DNA of 64,000 nucleotides, taken from positions 3,348,001 to 3,412,000 of the forward strand of contig OY970367.1 in assembly GCA_963718635.1 (NCBI GenBank), written 5' to 3'. The stretch comes from JAIOQJ01 sp963718635. GTDB taxonomy: Bacteria; Planctomycetota; Planctomycetia; Gemmatales; Gemmataceae. Each line of letters starts with the position of its first letter. Position 1 is the stretch's first letter. Shown piece after piece: positions 1 through 7,796 of the stretch. The translations under genes were made by a program, and so were the position numbers. A model generated the notes under the pieces. That model worked only from the letters and a program-made list of their open reading frames with translations, had not been told where the DNA came from and ran no database searches.

Positions 1-780
1 GGCGACGGCAAAGTTTCGTGGCGCTATCCCTCGCCTACGCGCGATGGCTGGGTGCTTCCAAACGGAAACGTCGTCTTATGCGTCTCGAAAGGGAAGGCTT
101 TTCCCGGAGGAGGCGTCGTCGAAGTAACTCGTGAAGGGAAGGAACTCTTTTCCTTCAAGGGAACGCAGACCGAAGTAAACACTGTTCAGCCTCTAAACGA
201 TGACACCTATTTGTTGACGGAAGCCGGCAATAAGCCCCGGCTTTTGGAAGTGAATCGCAGCGGCAAAATTCTGGTCGAAGTGCCTCTGGAGGCTCAGACG
301 AAGGATCACCATTTACAGACGCGTATGGCGCGGAAACTGGCAAATGGCAATTATTTAGTGCCTCAGCTGCTCGATCGCGTTGTGCGCGAATATACGCCTG
401 AAGCAAAGATCGTTTGGGAAGTAAAGACTCCGCATATGCCGTTCACAGCCATTCGTTTGGACAACGGCAACACGCTCATCGGCTGCACGCTCGGCAATCT
501 GGTGATTGAAGTGGATCCGGAAAAGAAGGTGGTCTGGCAGTTATCGAACGACGACTTGCCAAACAAGCCGATCAACGATGCCTGCGGCGTGCAACGCTTG
601 CCGAACGGGAATACGGTCGTCACCAGTCATCATGCCACCACCAATCAAGTAAAATTAACGGAAGTGACGGCCGATAAAAAAGTCGTTTGGACCTACGTCG
701 ACAACCGCAAGGCCGGCATTCACCACTTTCAGATTCTGGACACCGATGGCAAGGCCATACCAGGCAAACCGTTGCGGTAA
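1..780 (+). CDS. Beta-propeller protein, 5'-truncated by window edge
   Basis: The reading frame is open from base 1, so the true start lies upstream and 259 residues are visible. The protein is built from repeated blades carrying LPNGN-type turns (VLPNGNVV, KLANGNYL, RLDNGNTL, RLPNGNTV), each followed by a strand such as VIEVDPEKKVVWQ. That pattern is typical of PQQ-like and arylsulfotransferase-like beta-propellers. No catalytic residue can be assigned, and such proteins in planctomycetes are usually annotated only as beta-propeller or PQQ-binding-like proteins. The exonuclease gene follows 41 bases downstream on the same strand, so the two could be co-transcribed. Sure of the fold, not of the function. 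Confidence 0.8.
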   Translation, partial: GDGKVSWRYPSPTRDGWVLPNGNVVLCVSKGKAFPGGGVVEVTREGKELFSFKGTQTEVNTVQPLNDDTYLLTEAGNKPRLLEVNRSGKILVEVPLEAQTKDHHLQTRMARKLANGNYLVPQLLDRVVREYTPEAKIVWEVKTPHMPFTAIRLDNGNTLIGCTLGNLVIEVDPEKKVVWQLSNDDLPNKPINDACGVQRLPNGNTVVTSHHATTNQVKLTEVTADKKVVWTYVDNRKAGIHHFQILDTDGKAIPGKPLR

Positions 781-821
781 CTTCGTGGCGCCATTGGCTT
801 TTTTCTCAGGGAACTCATCGC

Positions 822-1643
822 ATGGTTTCGCTCGCCAATCCCATTCGCCCCAGTGTTGAAGTGCAAAACCAAACCGGCTTTCTGATCGTGGATACGGAAA
901 GTATTCCAGATGGCCGGCTGCTTCGCGATGTGAAATACGCCGGGATCGACCTCACGGATAAGGAGGCCATCATTCGTGCGCAGGAAGAAGCCAAAGAAGC
1001 ATCGTGGACGGGCTCGGATTTTCTTCCCGTCACCTTCCAGATTCCAGTGGCGATTTGCGTTGCCTGTGTCGGCAACGATTATCTATTGCATAAAATCACG
1101 TGTCTCGATGCCCCCAAGTTTCGCCCTGAGGTGATGACCCGGCAGTTTTGGAATGGCGTGGAAGAGCGGCACCCGAACGCCAAACTGGTGACCTTCAACG
1201 GTCGTGGCTTCGACATGCCCTTGCTGGAGCTGGCGGCTTGCCGCTATGGCTATGCTGCTTCGAAGTACTTCCAGAGAAGCCGACATCGCTTTTCGGGCGC
1301 TATTGACCTGATGGATTGGTTCACGAACTTCGGCGCCTTCCGCATGGTGGGCGGCCTGAACGTGGTAGCCAAAATGCTTGGCCTGCCCGGAAAAATGGAC
1401 GTTGCGGGCGATCAGGTCTACCAGATGCACTGCGATGGGCGATATGAAGAAATCAACGACTACTGCCTCTGCGACACCCTCGACACCTACTTCGTCTTTT
1501 TACGCACGCGCGTCATGCTCGGAGAAATGAAACTCGAACGCGAACAGGCGATCGTGGCCAAAGCCAAAGAGTTTTTGGCGGAGCGAGCCGAGGAGTGCCC
1601 CATCATCAAGGTCTATTTGAACAACTGGAAAGGGAATGATTAG
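822..1643 (+). CDS. Predicted 3'-5' exonuclease, PolB exonuclease-like (DEDD fold)
   Basis: The 273-residue protein matches the family described as predicted 3'-5' exonuclease related to the exonuclease domain of DNA polymerase B. An Exo I-type DxE motif (VDTESIP, about residue 24), an Exo II-type segment (VTFNGRGFDMPLL, about 120) and an Exo III-type segment (DYCLCDTLDTY, near 215) supply the metal-binding acids. The family probably acts on single-stranded DNA ends in repair; that is family knowledge, not shown here. I chose the ATG at 822 because it follows a purine-rich stretch (CAGGGAAC) and because the in-frame extension to 687 would overlap the upstream gene. Confidence 0.85.
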   Translation: MVSLANPIRPSVEVQNQTGFLIVDTESIPDGRLLRDVKYAGIDLTDKEAIIRAQEEAKEASWTGSDFLPVTFQIPVAICVACVGNDYLLHKITCLDAPKFRPEVMTRQFWNGVEERHPNAKLVTFNGRGFDMPLLELAACRYGYAASKYFQRSRHRFSGAIDLMDWFTNFGAFRMVGGLNVVAKMLGLPGKMDVAGDQVYQMHCDGRYEEINDYCLCDTLDTYFVFLRTRVMLGEMKLEREQAIVAKAKEFLAERAEECPIIKVYLNNWKGND

Positions 1644-1779
1644 GAGAAAAAGGCAAGGGATAATCGTATCAAACATCAACGGCGCGTTTACAACATTGTA
1701 ACCATCGCCCCAAAGGGCCGATGCGCCAACGGATTCTGGCAAAAGTAGATACGCCGTTCCTGCGTGTAGGACCTTGTGT

Positions 1780-2050
1780 CGCCCCTACCGGGCAACGCCG
1801 TGAAGGATTTTTCCTGTGGTTTTTCGGCCTGAAAGGCCGTTTCTACCAGCCCAGGCCGAAGGCCTGGGAACCTCACGCAGCCAATACCTCGGCCCTGAAA
1901 GGGCCGTTCACGTTTTAGCCTGCGTGCTGAACGGCCCTTACAGGGCCGAGAACCCATTCCAACCATAACCCAGGCCTTCGGCCTGGGCTGGTAGAATCGG
2001 CCTTACAGGCCGAAATGCAAGATCCTTCACGGCGTTGCCCGGTAGGGGCG
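1780..2050. repeat. Nested inverted repeat, 28-bp perfect outer arms
   Basis: The outer arms at 1780-1807 and 2023-2050 are perfect 28-base inverted copies. Inside them are mirrored pairs of the GGCCTGAAAGGCC, CCCAGGCC/GGCCTGGG and GGCCCTGAAAGGGCC types, so the whole 271 bases could fold into one nested structure. The same inner modules recur at 2126-2224, 3676-4032, 6350-6965 and 39376-39562. It lies between the convergent exonuclease and pabB-type genes. The rest of 1644-2261 holds only a further module of the same kind and no gene. Confidence 0.85.
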
Positions 2051-2125
2051 ATTCTTGGTTGACCTCGTGGCTAGATAAAGCGGGAGAACGGAAAAAGCAG
2101 CTTTCGATTCGCCAGAATCGGTTGG

Positions 2126-2224
2126 CGCACCCTAAAGGGCCGATGCGCGGGTTGTTGCAAACCCAGGCCTCCGTCCCTTTCAGGGACTTCGGCCTGGGCT
2201 GACAGAATGAGCCTTTCAGGCTCG
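2126..2224. repeat. GGCCTGGG-type palindromic cassette
   Basis: One more copy of the cassette: a GGGCC half-site, then CCCAGGCC...GGCCTGGG around TCCCTTTCAGGGA, then GAGCCTTTCAGGCTC. Each module is itself a short hairpin. It lies just 3' of the pabB-type gene on the opposite strand and could act as its transcription terminator; no T-run is seen. Confidence 0.75.
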
Positions 2225-2261
2225 AGGCTTCACGACATTTTCCGTTTTCGATATTTCTTTT

Positions 2262-3652
2262 TCAAAGACTCGCCAGCAGTCCGGCGGCTTTGTGCAGTGT
2301 TTCTTCGTATTCTTGTTCGGGATCGGAATCGGCGACGATGCCGCCGCCGACGGGAAATTGGATCCAGCCTTTGCCGAAAGTGAAGGTCCGGATGAGGATG
2401 TTCAGATCCATCGACCCGTCGAAGCCGACATAGCCGAGACTGCCGCAGTAAGCGCCGCGCGCCGTCGGCTCCAGCTCGCTGATGATTTCGAGCGCTCGCA
2501 CTTTCGGCGCACCGGTTACCGAGCCGCCGGGGAAGGTTGCTTTGAGCAAGTCAAAGGGAGAGGCGCCGCGCGCAACTTGCCCTTAACGACTGAAACGAGA
2601 TGATGGACGAAGCGGTACGATTCGACCTGGCAGACCTGGGGAACAGCGACCGAACCATATTCGCATACCCGGCCGAGATCGTTGCGCAGCAGGTCGACGA
2701 TCATCACGTTCTCGGCTCGGTCCTTGGCCGCGCGGGCTAACTCTTGGGCAGCAAGCGCGTCGGCGGCAGGCGTTTCGCCGCGCGGCCGGGTGCCCTTGAT
2801 CGGCCTTGTCTCCACTCGGCCTTCTTCCAGTTTCAGAAAACGCTCGGGCGATGCACTCGCGACCACGAAGTCGCCAAGATCGAAATAGCCGCCGAATGGC
2901 GCCGGGTTCCGCTCGCGCAAACGGCCATAGAGATCGATCGGCTCGCCGGCTGTTGGACAAAGCAGCCTCTGGGCAATGTTCACTTGAAAGCAGTCGCCGG
3001 CTTGGATGTAATCAAGCACTCGACGAACAGCTGTGCAATAAGTCGAACGATTGAAATTGCTCGTGACATTCGGAAAGCCCGAAAGCGAATACGGCGGAGC
3101 GAGCTCGCCGCTCGGCAAGATTGTGGCACTTCGGCTTTTAGGCTCGCCGATAGGGTTCGCGGCCAGGATAGCTCGGACTTGTTTCAGTCGCTTTTCCGAA
3201 CGAGCGATCAACCAACCTCGGCCCTGCTCGTGATCGATGGCGATCACCCAATCGTAAAGGCCGACAGCTAAGTCGGGGACCTGGAATTCGTCATACCGCG
3301 GGCACGGGAAGCGTTCGATCGCGTGGCCAAGGCCGTAGCCAAACAAGCCCGCAAGCCCGCCTTGAAACGGTGGTAAGCCGGGTAGACGCTCGGTTGCGTA
3401 GCGCTCAAGACATTGCTGAAGCGGGATAAAAGGATCGGCGGCGCCGCCGGAGAATCGGGGAAGCTCGAACCATTCCAGCGGATCGGCGCTGACGAACGAA
3501 TAGCGGCCAAGCGATAAATGACGTTCGGAGCTGTCTAAGAAGAGGAGGTGAGGCCAACCGGCAAAAAGGCGGGCGATGTTCCACGCATCGGGGAGGGGCG
3601 ACAATTCCTCGACGAGTGGATGCGACGGCATGAGAGCCTCATCGTTACACAC
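2262..3652 (-). CDS. pabB: Aminodeoxychorismate/anthranilate synthase component I (frameshifted)
   Basis: Chorismate-binding enzyme that makes aminodeoxychorismate (folate route) or anthranilate (tryptophan route). Hallmarks are ETRPIKGTRPRGE, MIVDLLRNDLGRVCEYGSV and, in the C-terminal part, GGSVTGAPK and the GGGIV segment before DPEQEYEE. The N-terminal part (to about residue 366) and the last 95 residues lie in different frames. Joining them across a missing base near 2562, in a GCGCGCGGCGCC stretch, restores a continuous family-like sequence. Either the gene is broken or one G is missing from the assembly. The start may be 3652 or the downstream ATG at 3631. The absence of trpD/trpC neighbours and the short N-terminus favour PabB over TrpE, but this is not decisive. 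Confidence 0.82.
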
Positions 3653-3675
3653 GACTCGACGTTTTCATTAGTTTC

Positions 3676-3785
3676 GAGCCTGAAAGGCTCATTCTGTCAG
3701 CCCAGGCCGGAGACCCGGCTTGCCGGGTCGGAGGCCTGGGTTGGTCGTCGCCTCCGGCCCATCGGCCCTGTAAGGGCCGTTCATT
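3676..3785. repeat. GGCCTGGG-type palindromic cassette
   Basis: Consists of GAGCCTGAAAGGCTC, then CCCAGGCC and GGCCTGGG around a CCCGGCTTGCCGGG hairpin, then GGCCCTGTAAGGGCC. It lies directly upstream of the pabB-type start, within a 480-base gene-free interval (3653-4134). Confidence 0.75.
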
Positions 3786-3874
3786 CGGAAACAATTCGAC
3801 GAAAACAACGTCTTCGTCGATGAAGCGAAAATATCATTCGGCTTGGACGTAAAGTTTGGAAGCAAATCAACTGA

Positions 3875-4032
3875 ATGGCCCTTACAGGGCCGATGCAGCG
3901 TGGTTATCGGAAACCCAGGCCTTCGTCCCTTTCAGGGACTTCGGCCTGGGCTGTCGGAACGAGCCTTTCAGGCTCGAATTCAAGAAACAGATCGGCCTGG
4001 GCTGTCGGAACGAGCCTTTCAGGCTCGAATTC
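3875..4032. repeat. GGCCTGGG-type cassette with tandem partial duplication
   Basis: Same family in reverse order: GGCCCTTACAGGGCC, CCCAGGCC...GGCCTGGG, GAGCCTTTCAGGCTC. The last 45 or so bases are repeated almost exactly (about 3943-3985 and 3992-4035), so one module has been duplicated in place. A smaller inverted pair built on GGTTGCCGAGCAACC follows at 4081-4130, next to the L31 stop codon. Confidence 0.75.
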
Positions 4033-4134
4033 AAAAAACAGAGCTGACTTGTGTGGGACGAAAGGCATGAGAGCTCGTTCCGGTTGCCGAGCAACCGGGC
4101 GACAGTAATCCGGTTGCTCGGCAACCGGAAGACG

Positions 4135-4434
4135 TTACTTCGTCTCTTCGACTTTCTTCTCGTCGACCTTCTTCTCATCGCCTTTGCGATAGTTCTGGCC
4201 GAAACGTTTGCGGAAGCGCTCGATCTGACCGGTCGAATCCATCAGCTTCATCTTGCCGGTGAAGAACGGATGCGACGCGCTCGAGATTTCCAGGCGAACG
4301 AGCGGGTAAGTCTCGCCATCGGTCCAGGTGGTCGTCTGCTTCGACTGCACGGTGGAGCAGGTCAGAAACGAGAAGTTCGCGGCGGCGTCGAGAAACACCA
4401 CAGGCCGATAGTCGGGATGAATGCCTTTTTTCAT
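4135..4434 (-). CDS. rpmE: 50S ribosomal protein L31, type B-like
   Basis: Begins MKKGIHPDYRPVVF and contains TYPLVRLEISSASHPFFTGK and RFRKRFG, the pattern of the type B form of L31 in the large ribosomal subunit. The zinc-binding cysteines of type A L31 are absent apart from one Cys in the FLTCSTV segment, so this is the zinc-independent form. A Lys/Glu-rich tail from about residue 84 makes it 99 residues, slightly longer than usual. Lies 24 bases downstream of L24, with L33 beyond it on the same strand, suggesting one transcript for the three proteins. Confidence 0.95.
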   Translation of the reverse strand: MKKGIHPDYRPVVFLDAAANFSFLTCSTVQSKQTTTWTDGETYPLVRLEISSASHPFFTGKMKLMDSTGQIERFRKRFGQNYRKGDEKKVDEKKVEETK

Positions 4435-4458
4435 GATCTTGCTTCCGTTGTCTGAAAT

Positions 4459-4809
4459 TTAGCTCTTGGCGGCATAGGTGGCGCACGGCTTGGAAAGCTC
4501 ACGCAATCTCGTGCCGCTCTTCTTGGCGTAAAGCTCTTTGGTGCCATCGGGAAGATAGCGAACGCCTACCCGCGTTGGCTTGTTGGTGCTCGGATCGATC
4601 AGCGACACCTTCGCCATGGCGATCGGCATTTCTTTTTCGAGCCGGCCGCCCTGACGGTTGCGGGCGCTCGGCTTCATGTGCCGAAACACCATGCCGATCC
4701 CCTGGATGACGGCCTTGTTCTTCACGCGATCGATGCTGACGACCTTGCCGCGCTTGCCTTTGTCGTCGCCGCTGATCACTTCGACGATATCGTTGACGCG
4801 AATATGCAT
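4459..4809 (-). CDS. rplX: 50S ribosomal protein L24
   Basis: The KOW motif near the N-terminus (DIVEVISGDDKGKRGKVV, about residues 7-24) followed by KNKAVIQGIGMVFRHMKPS identifies L24, which starts 50S assembly by binding 23S rRNA. The length of 116 residues is normal. Its position is unusual: L24 is normally in the spc operon between L14 and L5, but here it stands between L33 and L31 with no other spc gene beside it. Either the gene has moved or there is a second copy elsewhere. Confidence 0.95.
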   Translation of the reverse strand: MHIRVNDIVEVISGDDKGKRGKVVSIDRVKNKAVIQGIGMVFRHMKPSARNRQGGRLEKEMPIAMAKVSLIDPSTNKPTRVGVRYLPDGTKELYAKKSGTRLRELSKPCATYAAKS

Positions 4810-4848
4810 TGCCTTAACCTCTTTTGGCGGCTCGAAAGCCCGGCCAAT

Positions 4849-5016
4849 TTACTTGCCTTCTTTGTACATCACGTGCTTGCGCACGGTCGGGTCGAACTTC
4901 CGCAGTTCGAGGCGGTTTTTCGTGTTATTGCGGTTCTTCTGAACGAAATAACAATGATCGCTTTCGCTGCTGACAAGCTTCACGTACGATCGCGCATCTT
5001 TTGATTTCTTGGCCAT
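4849..5016 (-). CDS. rpmG: 50S ribosomal protein L33
   Basis: A 55-residue protein beginning MAKKSKDARSYVKLVSSES and ending KFDPTVRKHVMYKEGK, the L33 pattern. Only one cysteine is present (DHCYFVQK), so the CxxC zinc pairs of the zinc-binding form are missing. The stop codon lies 39 bases before the L24 start, and a purine-rich GGAGGTG precedes the ATG at 5016. First of the three ribosomal genes in transcription order. Confidence 0.93.
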   Translation of the reverse strand: MAKKSKDARSYVKLVSSESDHCYFVQKNRNNTKNRLELRKFDPTVRKHVMYKEGK

Positions 5017-5085
5017 TCGGCACCTCCGGAAACGAAAATGATAGGGAATCGTCTGGAAGACGGGGAGGGGAAATTCAGCAAAATG

Positions 5086-5214
5086 TTACTTTGCCGCCGC
5101 CTCAGCTGCCTTGGGGACGTCTTTGTCCTTGTTTTTGCCCTTCTCGTTGCCGCCGCCGCAGCCAAGGCTCAACAGCGAAAGAGCGATAAGGAGAATGCGC
5201 AGAGTGCGAAGCAT
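5086..5214 (-). CDS. Small lipoprotein, 42 aa
   Basis: A short frame with a hydrophobic signal segment (LRILLIALSLLSLGC) and a lipobox LSLGC, followed by GGGN and a Lys-rich tail of repeated KNKDKD type. It resembles the two other small lipoproteins upstream (5471-5659, 5741-6055). Predicted to be lipid-anchored after cleavage before Cys19. Function unknown. The stop lies 69 bases upstream of the L33 start. Confidence 0.6.
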   Translation of the reverse strand: MLRTLRILLIALSLLSLGCGGGNEKGKNKDKDVPKAAEAAAK

Positions 5215-5412
5215 AAGTAGATTCCTGTAGGAAGCCAAGGTGATAACAGCTTTGCCGAAGCTCTGGCGGTGCGCCGTTAGCCGTAATGCGAAGGTTTCAA
5301 AAAGCAGCGCCCTAAGTTAGGGGAGCCGAACGGGTGCGCCAACCGATACTGGCGAATTGTTGAAATAAGCGCGGCGCCGTTTTACCTTCCCCCTGGCTTT
5401 GCAAGCTGTTGA

Positions 5413-5453
5413 TAAACAAAAACAGCCGGTCGTCTGTTGACGATCGGCTGTTC
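5413..5453 (-). terminator. Rho-independent terminator of the lipoprotein gene
   Basis: Read on the minus strand, a GC-rich hairpin with AACAGCCG/CGGCTGTT arms is followed by TTTTGTTT. It sits 18 bases past the stop codon of the 5471-5659 gene. The remainder of 5215-5470 shows no gene. Confidence 0.7.
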
Positions 5454-5470
5454 GAACTGGGCGAATGAAA

Positions 5471-5659
5471 TTAATCTTTCTTGCCAGTCTTCGTGGTCTC
5501 TTCCTTCGTTACTTCCGGAGCCTTGCCACTAACTTCCTTCTTCGTTTCCTTGGTCTCTTTGGTCGTGGCGACCGGAGCGGTGGTGCTCGAGCTGCTGCAG
5601 CCGACGAGGCCGCCGACGAGGAACAGGCCGAGGAAGCAAGCGGTGATGATCTTCTTCAT
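5471..5659 (-). CDS. Small lipoprotein, 62 aa
   Basis: Starts MKKIITACFLGLFLVGG with lipobox LVGC at about residue 21, then SSSSTT and a low-complexity Lys/Glu/Thr tail with repeated TKETKE units. The start at 5659 is preferred over the longer frame to 5698 because the signal peptide begins there and AGGACTGA lies just upstream. Likely an abundant small envelope lipoprotein of unknown role, with its own terminator downstream. Confidence 0.75.
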   Translation of the reverse strand: MKKIITACFLGLFLVGGLVGCSSSSTTAPVATTKETKETKKEVSGKAPEVTKEETTKTGKKD

Positions 5660-5740
5660 GGAAATCAGTCCTTTCGAGTTGAACAGGGATGAAAACAACG
5701 TACGAGTTTCGAGGCAAAGGGGCGATCTACCATTAAGGTT

Positions 5741-6055
5741 TTACTTGGGTTCTTTCTTTTCTTGGAGCAGGTCTTTGGCGTCGGGCGGAGTCAGCACAGG
5801 AGCGTCTTTGGCGTCTTTCTTATCGCCTTTGATAGCCGGGTCTTTGTCGCCCTTCATGTCTTTGTCGTGCTTCGGCGGGGTCATGTCCTTGTCGGTCTTG
5901 GCCGGGGTCATGCTGGTGTCGCCCTTTGGAGTTCCGGTATCAGCGGGCTTGACCTTCGGAGGATCTTTCTTGTCCACTGGGGCGGTGGTGGTCGAGCTAT
6001 TGCAGCCAATGCTGCCTAGGCCCAGTACGACCAAGAGAGCCAAAAGCTTCTTCAT
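5741..6055 (-). CDS. Small lipoprotein, 104 aa, Lys/Asp/Pro-rich
   Basis: Signal segment MKKLLALLVVLGLGSIGC with the lipobox SIGC, followed by NSSTTTAPVDKK. The N-terminal mature part closely matches that of the neighbouring 62-aa lipoprotein, so the two are probably paralogues. The remainder is a disordered tail made of KHDKDM/KGDKD repeats. No enzymatic domain is visible. A ribosome-binding site (AAAGGTTGA) precedes the ATG. Confidence 0.75.
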   Translation of the reverse strand: MKKLLALLVVLGLGSIGCNSSTTTAPVDKKDPPKVKPADTGTPKGDTSMTPAKTDKDMTPPKHDKDMKGDKDPAIKGDKKDAKDAPVLTPPDAKDLLQEKKEPK

Positions 6056-6349
6056 AAGTCAACCTTTCACGAATGGAGGAGAGTCTCGTTGCGATCGGTT
6101 TATGAAAGCCATCCGATTCGCGGCACATATGCAAGATGCGCATCGCATTCGCTTATTCCCAGAAAACGAAAAAAAAGAGAAATGTCCAGAGGGTCGGCGA
6201 AAAATAGCGGCGTAAAGTATTACCAGTGAATAGGTTATGATTTATGATAATCTTGGAAGGAGGCAAGCGGAAAAGCATTTCTGGAGCCGGATGCTTGTGG
6301 CGACAGGTGAGCGACCTCATCGTCAAACATTGATTGGTGGGTTTTCTAG

Positions 6350-6965
6350 TTTCGAGCCTGAAAGGCTCATTCTGTTAGCCCAGGCCGGAGTCCCTGGAAG
6401 GGACGAAGGCCTGGGTATGCGATAAACTCAGGCATCGGCCCTGTAAGGGCCGTTCATTTGTTTTACCTCGAAACGCTACGTCCAGGACGATTGATATCCG
6501 AGTATTGCTCTACGAAAAAGTCGTTCTGCCGAGATGCTGCCAAATGAACGGCCCTTACAGGGCCGATGGAGGCGGAATGCGGCGACGAACCCAGGCCTCC
6601 GTCCCTTTCAGGGACGTCGGCCTGGGCTGGTAGAATGAGCCTTTCAGGCTCGAATTCAGAAAACGCCTGACTTGTGCGTAACGATGAACTCGGAGGCCTG
6701 CTCTAATCCGCCTCCTCCGGGGCAGGCCGGGAGGCCTGCCCGCACTGAGACCCAGGCCTCCGTCCCTTTCAGGGACTTCGGCCTGGGCTGGTAGAATGAG
6801 CCTTTCGGGCTCAAAATCAGAAAACAAGTGACTTGTGCCTGACGATAAGGCTGGAAGACCTGTGCCAGACCGGGAGGTCTGCCCGCACTAAGACCCAGGC
6901 TCCCGTCCCTTTCAGGGACTTTGACCTGGGCTGGTAGAATGAGCCTTTCAGGCTCGGAATCAGAA
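6350..6965. repeat. Cluster of four GGCCTGGG-type palindromic cassettes
   Basis: Four cassettes lie at about 6350-6455, 6543-6656, 6752-6812 and 6890-6958. Each combines GAGCCTTTCAGGCTC-type, CCCAGGCC/GGCCTGGG and TCCCTTTCAGGGA hairpins. The first is inverted relative to the other three. Between the later copies there are degenerate GGCAGGCC/GGCCTGCC segments. The whole gene-free interval 6056-7135 is otherwise without a recognisable gene. Confidence 0.75.
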
Positions 6966-7135
6966 AACTCCTGACTGTGCGTAACGACGAGGCTGGAAGA
7001 CCTGTCCCTACCTCCCGTCTCCTCCAGGCACGTCAGAAGGCCTGCCCCACATTAGAAGAATATCCTTTGTCTCGTCGGCATTTTTTGAGCTATCATTCCC
7101 GATAATGAATAACTGCCAAATGTTTGGAACTTCCC

Positions 7136-7570
7136 ATGAAACGTCTTTTGCTCGTTGCCGTTCTTTTCGCCGGTTGCTCGCCGACCGCGCCCACATCTCG
7201 AAAACTAGACGAATACGTGCCGCCGGTCGTAGCGCCCACCTTGAAGTCCTATGCGGACGCGTTGGCGCTGTCGAAGGAGAGCGGCAAGCCGGTGTTTCTG
7301 TACTTCGGCGCAGAGTGGTGTCTGCCGTGCCGTCAAATGAAAGCGACGACGCTGCAAGATCAGGCTGTCAGAAAGAGGCTAAACGACTTCGTCGTCTGGA
7401 TGGTGGATGTGGATAGCAATCGCGAGCTGGCAGTCAAATACAAAGTTTCGAGCATCCCGGCCTACATGATCGTCGACAGCAACGAAAAAGTTCTCACCAC
7501 GGCGGGCGGTTTCCGCGATACGCCTTCATTTCTCAAGTGGCTTGGCAGCTGGGGCAAATCAAGCGCATAA
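7136..7570 (+). CDS. Thioredoxin-like lipoprotein
   Basis: The 144-residue protein opens with a lipoprotein signal (MKRLLLVAVLFAGC) and carries a thioredoxin fold with the active site AEWCLPCRQMK (CLPC at about residues 61-64), the cis-Pro region SSIPAYMIV and a C-terminal helix. CxxC proteins anchored outside the cytoplasm usually reduce or isomerise disulfides of exported proteins. Substrates are unknown. The start at 7136 is chosen because the signal peptide begins there. A strong palindrome follows the stop codon. Confidence 0.85.
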   Translation: MKRLLLVAVLFAGCSPTAPTSRKLDEYVPPVVAPTLKSYADALALSKESGKPVFLYFGAEWCLPCRQMKATTLQDQAVRKRLNDFVVWMVDVDSNRELAVKYKVSSIPAYMIVDSNEKVLTTAGGFRDTPSFLKWLGSWGKSSA

Positions 7571-7600
7571 GGCGAGCGGCAAAAACAATATACCCCGCGC

Positions 7601-7679
7601 AATGGTAGCCCGAAGCGCAAGCAAGGGGAAGCATTCCCCTTGCTTGCGCTTCCCCTTGCTTGCGCTTCGGGCTACCATT
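7601..7679. terminator. 30-bp-arm palindrome between convergent genes
   Basis: Perfect 30-base inverted arms at 7601-7630 and 7650-7679 enclose a further short inverted copy (GGGGAAGCATTCCCC). It stands between the convergent thioredoxin-like and M28 peptidase genes and could end transcription from both sides. T-runs follow on the plus strand only after 7680. Confidence 0.65.
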
Positions 7680-7796
7680 TGTGCGGGTATTTTTCCTCTT
7701 GCCTGCCGAATTGTCTAATGGTCAATTTCTTATTTTTTTGTCCCAAATGTTTTTGTCGGTGTGTTATAGGTCGAGCGATGTTCGGCTAACGGCGCT

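Noticed and set aside
687..821. Extended start for the PolB-type exonuclease
   Set aside because: It would overlap the upstream gene by about 94 bases and has no ribosome-binding site, whereas 822 does.
5309..5322. CCCTAAGTTAGGGG as a seventh copy of the phage motif
   Set aside because: It differs from the core, is not next to a start codon and lies far from the phage-like module.
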